This document shows positions 1 through 4,338 of a stretch of DNA of 6,348 nucleotides, one piece after another. The notes beneath the pieces were generated by a model that had not been told where the DNA came from, searched no databases, and worked only from the letters and a program-made list of their open reading frames with translations. Positions within the stretch are counted from its first letter, which is position 1. The number at the start of each line of letters is the position of its first letter. The position numbers were made by a program, and so were the translations under genes. Location: assembly GCA_938041615.1 (NCBI GenBank), contig CALISV010000266.1, positions 1 through 6,348 on the forward strand, read 5' to 3'. The DNA comes from an uncultured Campylobacter sp. GTDB taxonomy: Bacteria; Campylobacterota; Campylobacteria; Campylobacterales; Campylobacteraceae.

Positions 1-472
1 CAGGTAAATCCGTCATCGCGGCAGCTTTTTCGCCTACTCCCATTATGGCGGCATCTACGCTGATATCTAGGGTGCCTTTGCCGTTTACTAAACCGTCGTA
101 AGATCTGCTTGATTTAAAAAGTATTATCAAATCGCTTGATTGGTAGCCTGCTTGCGCGCCTATGCCGCCGCCTCTAAAATCCACGAATATCGGGCTGCTC
201 CATTCGTTATCATCGTTTTTAGCCACGAAAATACCGCTTCCGTTATGTCCGCTGATTATAAACCCGCTCTTAACGAGATCCGGGATGATTACGATGCCCT
301 TGACGTCTTTTAGGTTGATTTTTCTGTTTTTTTCGGCAAGTTTTTCGTTGTCTTGTCCGAACGTATCTAGGATGTTTAGTGCCGTTTTTACTCTTTGATT
401 TTGCGTAAGTTCGGCAAAAGCAGCTCCCGATAGCAACATGAGGCAAAGCGCCAGTTTGAAAAAATTTCGCAT
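1..472 (-). CDS. Exported SYLF/Ysc84-domain protein, C-terminus cut by window edge
   Basis: Reading from the ATG at 472-470 down to base 1 stays open for 157 residues with no stop, so the 3' end lies outside the window. Residues 1-20 form a clear signal peptide (MRNFFK, a hydrophobic core, then AFA before Glu21), so the mature protein should be periplasmic or membrane-associated. Residues about 57-150 match the SYLF (Ysc84) pattern: a KGIVIIPDLVKSGF strand, a Gly-rich turn HNGSG, then WSSPIFVDFRGGGIGAQAG and a hydrophobic DLIILFKS strand. SYLF domains are known as lipid-binding modules; the role of the exported bacterial versions is poorly defined. Family members in this phylum are, as I recall, around 185-190 residues, so only the last part should be missing. 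An AGGA ribosome site at 482-479 supports the start. The gene diverges from the M23 peptidase gene. No physiological function is claimed. Confidence 0.88.
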   Translation of the reverse strand, partial: MRNFFKLALCLMLLSGAAFAELTQNQRVKTALNILDTFGQDNEKLAEKNRKINLKDVKGIVIIPDLVKSGFIISGHNGSGIFVAKNDDNEWSSPIFVDFRGGGIGAQAGYQSSDLIILFKSSRSYDGLVNGKGTLDISVDAAIMGVGEKAAAMTDLP

Positions 473-502
473 TTCGTTTCCTTTTTCGTAAAATTTACCC
501 GC

Positions 503-508
503 TATTAT
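503..508 (+). promoter_or_regulatory. Putative -10 element for the M23 peptidase gene
   Basis: TATTAT (5 of 6 matches to TATAAT) lies within the near-palindrome CTATTATAG at 502-510, about 55 bases upstream of the M23 start codon. It is the best plus-strand candidate in this short divergent intergenic region, but TATAGT at 506-511 is an alternative. It would share its bases with the minus-strand -10 of the SYLF gene. Confidence 0.35.
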
Positions 509-509
509 A
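504..509 (-). promoter_or_regulatory. Putative -10 element for the SYLF gene
   Basis: On the minus strand these bases read TATAAT, a perfect sigma-70 -10 hexamer, about 31 bases before the ATG. Campylobacter sigma-70 promoters depend mainly on the -10 box and often lack a clear -35 box; none is obvious here. The same bases overlap a plus-strand -10-like hexamer. Confidence 0.5.
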
Positions 510-563
510 GTATTTTTTTATTAAATTTAAAAATTATTCGTTAAATTTACGTAAAGGATGTAA

Positions 564-1403
564 ATGAAAAAAATTATTTTAGCCGTTTTGATTTGTTTAA
601 ATTTGAGCGCAAAAGAGCAGGCTGGTGCGCCGAGCGAAACTCAGACTATCGTAAACGGCGACGTGGAGATAGTGCAGGTGGAGGTGAAATTTGCAGGAAA
701 TTTAAGCATAGATGGCAAGAAAAAGCGCTGGCTTAACGTGCCAGGGGATGAAAATCTAAAATTTGCCATCGTTTCCGCTAGCTACCGTCAAAAGGGCGAA
801 ATAAAGCTAGTAAACGGGCTTAAAAGCGGCGATGAGACGATAGTTTTTAAGATCGTAGAGGGCGAATATAAAAAAGAAAAAATAACCGTCGAGGGCAGCA
901 AGGTGACGCCTCCAAAAGAGGTGCTAAAGCGTATTGAGGAGGAGCGCGAGGAGGCGAATAAAATCTACGCCACGGCTAATGCCGGGTTAAAATTTGACTC
1001 CAAATTTATCCTACCGATGAGCTCGGCGGTTACGAGTCCGTTTGGCACCGCACGCGTATTTAACGGCACTTTAAAAAGCTACCACGGCGGCACGGACTTT
1101 AGGGCCGCAGTCGGCACGTCGGTGATCGCGGCAAACGACGGCGTAGTCGCCATCGCAAAAGATCGCTACTACGCGGGCGGATCTGTGGTTATAAACCACG
1201 GCGAGGGCATTTACACGCAGTACTATCATCTAAGCGCGCTAAACGTAAAAGTCGGACAAAGCGTCAAAAAAGGCGATATCATCGCGCTTAGCGGCGCTAG
1301 CGGACGAGTGAGCGGGCCACACCTGCACTTTGGCGTGATCGCCGGCGGCGTGCAGGTAAATCCGCTAAATTTCGTCAAAAAAATCAACGAAATTTTAAAT
1401 TAA
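564..1403 (+). CDS. Exported M23 (LytM-type) zinc peptidoglycan endopeptidase
   Basis: The 279-residue product starts with a signal peptide (residues 1-16, likely cut after LSA), so it acts in the periplasm on peptidoglycan cross-links. Residues about 25-112 look like a beta-rich N-terminal domain. Residues 113-140 form a charged helical linker (RIEEEREEANKIY), and about 145-275 form the M23 metallopeptidase domain. The LytM signature is complete: H174xxxD178 and H255 as zinc ligands, H222 (YYHLS) and H253 (PHLHF) as catalytic histidines, so the enzyme should be active. M23 enzymes in Campylobacter and Helicobacter trim cross-links and can influence helical cell shape. This short one-linker form recalls the Cj1235-type protein of C. 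jejuni more than the longer Csd3/Pgp3 type, but that assignment is from memory. AAAGGA at 553-558 is a well-spaced ribosome site. The DUF1104 gene follows after 54 bp. Confidence 0.93.
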   Translation: MKKIILAVLICLNLSAKEQAGAPSETQTIVNGDVEIVQVEVKFAGNLSIDGKKKRWLNVPGDENLKFAIVSASYRQKGEIKLVNGLKSGDETIVFKIVEGEYKKEKITVEGSKVTPPKEVLKRIEEEREEANKIYATANAGLKFDSKFILPMSSAVTSPFGTARVFNGTLKSYHGGTDFRAAVGTSVIAANDGVVAIAKDRYYAGGSVVINHGEGIYTQYYHLSALNVKVGQSVKKGDIIALSGASGRVSGPHLHFGVIAGGVQVNPLNFVKKINEILN

Positions 1404-1410
1404 CATTTTT

Positions 1411-1435
1411 TTCACGACTTTTCTTTAAACTTCGC
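1411..1435 (+). promoter_or_regulatory. Three TTC-led direct repeats, 10-bp period (putative regulator site)
   Basis: TTCAC at 1411-1415, TTCTT at 1421-1425 and TTCGC at 1431-1435 begin exactly 10 bp apart, just upstream of the ribosome site of the DUF1104 gene. OmpR-family regulators typically bind direct repeats spaced by about one helical turn, and one is encoded 0.8 kb downstream. I recall that the C. jejuni DccR regulon has a wTTCAC-N6-TTCACw promoter motif, which resembles the first unit. The repeats are short and degenerate and the area is T-rich, so chance is possible. Confidence 0.3.
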
Positions 1436-1445
1436 TCATCTTTTT

Positions 1446-1452
1446 AAAGGAG
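1446..1452 (+). promoter_or_regulatory. Strong ribosome binding site of the DUF1104 gene
   Basis: AAAGGAG is nearly a full Shine-Dalgarno match, with a 5-base spacer to the ATG at 1458. It is the strongest ribosome site in the window and fixes the start codon. It suggests the small periplasmic protein is made at a high level when transcribed. Confidence 0.7.
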
Positions 1453-1457
1453 AGAAA

Positions 1458-1904
1458 ATGAAAAAAGTAGTTTTGATTAGTATGCTGGTTGCGGGCGGGC
1501 TTTTTGCCGCGTCGCTTGAAAATAGCACAAACGACGAGCTATATAAAATGGTCGCAAATGCCGATGCTAAGACGCTTAGCGAAGTAGCGTTTGAGATAGA
1601 CAAGCGTGCGGGCAAACTAAGATACGAGGCAAAAGAGGTTAAGCGCGGGCTAAAAGCCGAGATGGTAAAGAAAATGGATGCTATGAGCGTCGCCGATAGA
1701 CAAAATTTCATGCAGGATTTTCGCAAAAGCTACAATGACAAGGTTGGCGCGCTAAGCGTGGCGGAAGCAAAAAGGCTTGATATCGAGCTAAAAGACGGCG
1801 ATGACGACGATGTTTTTCACAAGAAATTTAAGCGAGATTTTAAGGGTGGATTTATAAAAGATAAAGACGGCAAAGGTCCGCATATGCCGCAAAATAAAGA
1901 GTAA
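1458..1904 (+). CDS. Small periplasmic DUF1104-like helical protein
   Basis: This 148-residue protein has a signal peptide (residues 1-17 or 18, ending GGLFAAS) and a mature part that looks almost all helical and highly charged. The NDELYKMV segment (residues 25-32), EVAFEIDKR (42-50) and the later MSVADRQNFMQDFRKSYNDK run fit the pattern I associate with DUF1104, a family of unknown function largely from Campylobacter and Helicobacter. Two helix starts, MSVADRQNF (76-84) and LSVAEAKRL (99-107), are alike and resemble the LTxxQ motifs of CpxP/Spy periplasmic proteins. The C-terminal tail has D115-D118, then a His/Lys-rich stretch (FHKKFKRDFKGG) and a final PHMPQ. That mix could bind metal, but this is inference. 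The gene follows the M23 gene by 54 bp, has its own candidate regulator site, and ends at a terminator before the two-component genes. It has no cysteines. Confidence 0.8.
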   Translation: MKKVVLISMLVAGGLFAASLENSTNDELYKMVANADAKTLSEVAFEIDKRAGKLRYEAKEVKRGLKAEMVKKMDAMSVADRQNFMQDFRKSYNDKVGALSVAEAKRLDIELKDGDDDDVFHKKFKRDFKGGFIKDKDGKGPHMPQNKE

Positions 1905-2205
1905 ATTCGGCTTTTTGCGGGGCGGATTTTCGTTTAAATTTGCGCGAGAATTTGCCCTGCTTTTTACAAATTTAAGCACTTTGGCGACGACGTAGATTTA
2001 TGAAATTTTACCTTCAAATTTAGATGAAATTTGATAAATTTACGCAAGATCTGTTTGTGGCTAAATTTGAACGCATGTGGGTAAATTTAATGCAAATTTG
2101 AGACGTTGGGCAAAAATTTAGCGCAAAGCCGCGCCGACAGATGAAACAAAAATCAAGCAGATAAAACGCCGCAAAACGACAAAAACAAACCAAAACGGAG
2201 CGAAA
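1905..2205. other. Gene-free 301-bp region: terminator, AAATTT cluster, T-free leader
   Basis: I see no convincing gene here. It contains the DUF1104 terminator, then ten copies of AAATTT between 1936 and 2119 (starts at 1936, 1968, 2003, 2016, 2027, 2036, 2063, 2083, 2094, 2114). After that comes a leader at 2121-2205 with only three T in 85 bases, 43 of them A. The response-regulator promoter must lie in this region, but no clear TATAAT was found; GATAAATTT around 2033-2041 is a weak candidate. A seven-codon ORF (2141-2164) lacks a ribosome site. Confidence 0.6.
1917..1965 (+). terminator. Rho-independent terminator after the DUF1104 gene
   Basis: Bases 1917-1932 pair with 1945-1960 in a 16-bp stem that starts GCGGGGC / GCCCTGC and includes several G-U pairs. 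The loop is 12 nt (TTTAAATTTGCG), and the stem is followed at once by TTTTTA at 1961-1966. Stem, loop and U-tract together make a good intrinsic terminator 12 bases after the DUF1104 stop codon. It indicates that the two-component genes downstream have a separate promoter. Confidence 0.65.
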
Positions 2206-2868
2206 ATGAGTAAAATTTTGATCGTCGAGGACGAAAATATGCTGCTTGAGATGATGTGCGCGTATTTGCAGGCTCAGGGCTATGAGACAGCGGGCGCGAA
2301 AAGCTACGACGATGCGTTAAATTTAGCCTACGAGAGCAACTTTGATCTTTGGATATTTGACGTCAAGATCATCGGCGGCAGCGGCTTTGCGCTACTTCGG
2401 GAGCTGCGAAACGCTGGCAAAAACACGCCTTGCATATTTACGACCTCGCTAAATACGCTTGATGACGTGCAAACCGGCTTTACTAGCGGCTGCGACGACT
2501 ACATCAAAAAGCCGTTTGAGCTAAAAGAGCTACATCTGCGCGTGCAAAATTTGCTAAAACGTACCTTCGTGCATAACAAAAACGAGCTGGTAAATCTGGG
2601 CGAAAATTTGGGCTTTGATATGAATCAGGGCTTGCTATTTCGTGACGGCAAGGCTGTCTCGATGCCCAAAAAGCAGTCTAGGCTGCTGGCACTCTTACTT
2701 AAAAATCAGGATAAATTTTTAAGTAGGGAGGAGATTTATTCTCAAATTTGGGACTACGACGAGAGTCCTAGCGAGCTTAGTTTGCGCGTTTATATCGCGG
2801 AGCTGCGTAAAATTTTAGGCAAAGAGCGTATCGTGAGCGCCTCAAAGCTAGGCTATAAATATGTTTAA
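2206..2868 (+). CDS. OmpR/PhoB-type two-component response regulator
   Basis: This 220-residue cytoplasmic transcription factor has a receiver domain (residues 1-118) and a winged-helix DNA-binding domain (about 128-220). The receiver keeps all the key residues: acidic pair E8-D9, phosphoacceptor D52 (WIFDVK), T80 in the FTTS switch and K102 in IKKPF. The effector domain shows the OmpR pattern: a MPKKQSRLLALLLKN helix, LSREEIYSQIW, the recognition helix LSLRVYIAELRKIL (191-204), then the wing ending GYKYV. The last residues of the wing form the natural C-terminus, so the protein is full length. GGAG at 2197-2200 fixes the start. Its cognate kinase is almost certainly the next gene, though 138 bp separate them, which is unusual for such pairs. 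It resembles DccR/CrdR-class regulators of Campylobacterota, but I cannot assign orthology. The nearby TTC repeats before the DUF1104 gene are a possible binding site. Confidence 0.94.
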   Translation: MSKILIVEDENMLLEMMCAYLQAQGYETAGAKSYDDALNLAYESNFDLWIFDVKIIGGSGFALLRELRNAGKNTPCIFTTSLNTLDDVQTGFTSGCDDYIKKPFELKELHLRVQNLLKRTFVHNKNELVNLGENLGFDMNQGLLFRDGKAVSMPKKQSRLLALLLKNQDKFLSREEIYSQIWDYDESPSELSLRVYIAELRKILGKERIVSASKLGYKYV

Positions 2869-3006
2869 GCTTTTTGCGGTCGCCAGGAGACAAAGAGTAG
2901 GCTGTCGGTCTAAAATTTTATCCAAATTTACGCAAATCTTTTACTGTTTTAAACATCAAAATTTAGGTCCGCAAGATAGCCGCAAATTTAATCCAAAAGG
3001 CGGTAA
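2869..3006. other. 138-bp gap between regulator and kinase genes
   Basis: No gene is seen. The kinase frame has a TAA directly before its ATG (3004-3006), so the kinase cannot start further upstream. AAAAGG at 2995-3000 serves as its ribosome site. TAAAAT at 2911-2916 is a weak -10 candidate for a separate kinase promoter. No clear terminator follows the regulator, so read-through is likely. Confidence 0.5.
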
Positions 3007-4179
3007 ATGTCCTTGCTAAAACCTCTTAAAAAAGCCTTTGCAGCGCTCTCGGACCGTCAAATTTTACCTATATTTTTACTTTATTTTATCACGAGCACCG
3101 CATTTTTGATCTTTTTTGCGCAGATGTTTTATGAGCGCGAGAAACATTTTATACTCGATCGTGACGTATTTATCGTGCGAGATTTACAGCACCACCTGCA
3201 AAATAAATTACAAAAAAACGGCGAGATAGACGACGATGATTTCGACGACGTCGAGGCTTTTGCCGTAAATTTAAAAACGGGCGAGGAGGTTGAGGACGAC
3301 TTTGAGCCGCGCGAAGGCATGCCGCACAGATACAAGGACGGAGCGAGCTCGGTGGTGCAGTTTTACCTCAAAAATCGACTCGGCGAGGAGGAATACTACG
3401 TCGCTGTAAAGGTTGCCGATCCCGAGTTTGCGATTCTCACGCTAAAACTAAAGATAATATTTTTCTCGTTTATGATACTGCTTGCTATTTTAGTCATAGC
3501 TTATTTTATCATCCGTCTTTCGCTGCGTCCGCTTTACCGCCGCATCGACTTTTTAAATGGCTTTATCAGGGATACGACGCACGAGATAAACACGCCTCTT
3601 AGCGTCATTTTGATGAGTATCGAGATGTTTGAAACCGATCCGAAAAAATACTTAAATAACATAAAAACCGCCTCCAAAACGATCTCGACGCTATACGAGG
3701 ACCTCACGCTAGTAAAGCTTAGCGGCAAAGAGGACGGCGCGGTGACGAGCTTTAGCTTGAGCGAGTTGGTGCGCGAGAGGATCGGGTATTTTGGGCTAAA
3801 TTTGGAGCAAAAAAATATAAATTTAAGCACGCAAATAGCCGAGGTGCAGCTGCGCTCATCCTATAAAAAAACGCGAAAAATCATCGACAACCTACTAAGT
3901 AATGCTATAAAATATTGCGACGAAAATGGCCGCGTAAGCGTAAATTTAACCCCTGCTGCGCTCGCGATTTCAAACAGCGGCGCGGGCATCGCTAAGGAAA
4001 ATTTGCCGCGGATTTTTGAGCTTTACACGCGGTTTGACGAGCGAAACGGCGGCTTTGGCATAGGGCTTCATATCGTTAAAACTTTTTGTAAAGAGCTAGG
4101 GTTTAAAATCTCGTGTAAAAGCAGTGAGGGGCTCACGGAGTTTCGCGTGGAGTTTGGCGGGAGCGCGGTTAAAATTTAA
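3007..4179 (+). CDS. Membrane sensor histidine kinase, partner of the adjacent regulator
   Basis: The 390-residue kinase has two membrane helices (about 19-40 and 150-170) enclosing a periplasmic sensor of roughly 110 residues. The sensor is strongly acidic, with D75-D78, D80, D81, E83 and a second cluster at E93-E100. The second helix runs almost directly into the dimerisation domain; I see no HAMP domain. The phosphorylated histidine is H192 (THEINTPL). The ATPase domain has the N box (DNLLSNAIKY, N295 and N299), a G1 box reading NSGAGI (323-328), an F box (LPRIFELYTRF) and the G2 box GGFGIGLHIV (348-357). The usual G1 aspartate is replaced by N323. Kinases of this short type, including DccS/CrdS, are common in Campylobacterota; the exact ortholog is not determined. 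It should autophosphorylate and transfer phosphate to D52 of the upstream regulator. The acidic sensor suggests cation or cationic-peptide sensing by analogy with PhoQ; this is inference. Confidence 0.93.
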   Translation: MSLLKPLKKAFAALSDRQILPIFLLYFITSTAFLIFFAQMFYEREKHFILDRDVFIVRDLQHHLQNKLQKNGEIDDDDFDDVEAFAVNLKTGEEVEDDFEPREGMPHRYKDGASSVVQFYLKNRLGEEEYYVAVKVADPEFAILTLKLKIIFFSFMILLAILVIAYFIIRLSLRPLYRRIDFLNGFIRDTTHEINTPLSVILMSIEMFETDPKKYLNNIKTASKTISTLYEDLTLVKLSGKEDGAVTSFSLSELVRERIGYFGLNLEQKNINLSTQIAEVQLRSSYKKTRKIIDNLLSNAIKYCDENGRVSVNLTPAALAISNSGAGIAKENLPRIFELYTRFDERNGGFGIGLHIVKTFCKELGFKISCKSSEGLTEFRVEFGGSAVKI

Positions 4180-4193
4180 GAAAGCCGGGCTGT

Positions 4194-4278
4194 AAATTTA
4201 AGTTGTTTTAGTTTGTGCGGCAAGTTTGAGTTAAATTTTAAACCGTCAAATTTGACCCAAACCGCTAAACTTAAATTT
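4194..4278. repeat. Long imperfect inverted repeat between convergent genes
   Basis: Outer arms AAATTTAAGTT (4194-4204) and AACTTAAATTT (4268-4278) are perfect complements. Inside, 4224-4238 pairs with 4248-4262 over 14 of 15 positions (one T-G wobble, one A-C mismatch) around a 9-nt loop. The 12-bp palindrome GTCAAATTTGAC (4245-4256) overlaps the inner right arm. Between the arms, 19 bases on the left face 5 on the right. The element lies between the ends of the kinase and surface-protein genes, so it could block read-through in both directions. No T-tract follows on either strand, so it is not a standard intrinsic terminator. Confidence 0.5.
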
Positions 4279-4338
4279 GACGCGTAATCGGATTAAATTT
4301 AGAAAGTATGCAAAGCCAAGAAAGCCAAATTTAGCGTA

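Noticed and set aside
162..398. 78-codon plus-strand ORF
   Set aside because: It lies antisense to the SYLF gene, which has a signal peptide, ribosome site and domain match; the plus-strand frame has none of these.
1788..1979. 63-codon minus-strand ORF over the DUF1104 end and terminator
   Set aside because: It crosses the strong terminator and overlaps real coding sequence; its product is a basic/hydrophobic mix with no recognisable pattern.
2141..2164. Seven-codon leader peptide gene before the response regulator
   Set aside because: No Shine-Dalgarno sequence and no attenuator-like hairpin after it; kept only as a note.
3129..3335. 68-codon minus-strand ORF inside the kinase gene
   Set aside because: Ser-rich antisense product of the acidic sensor codons; no independent support.
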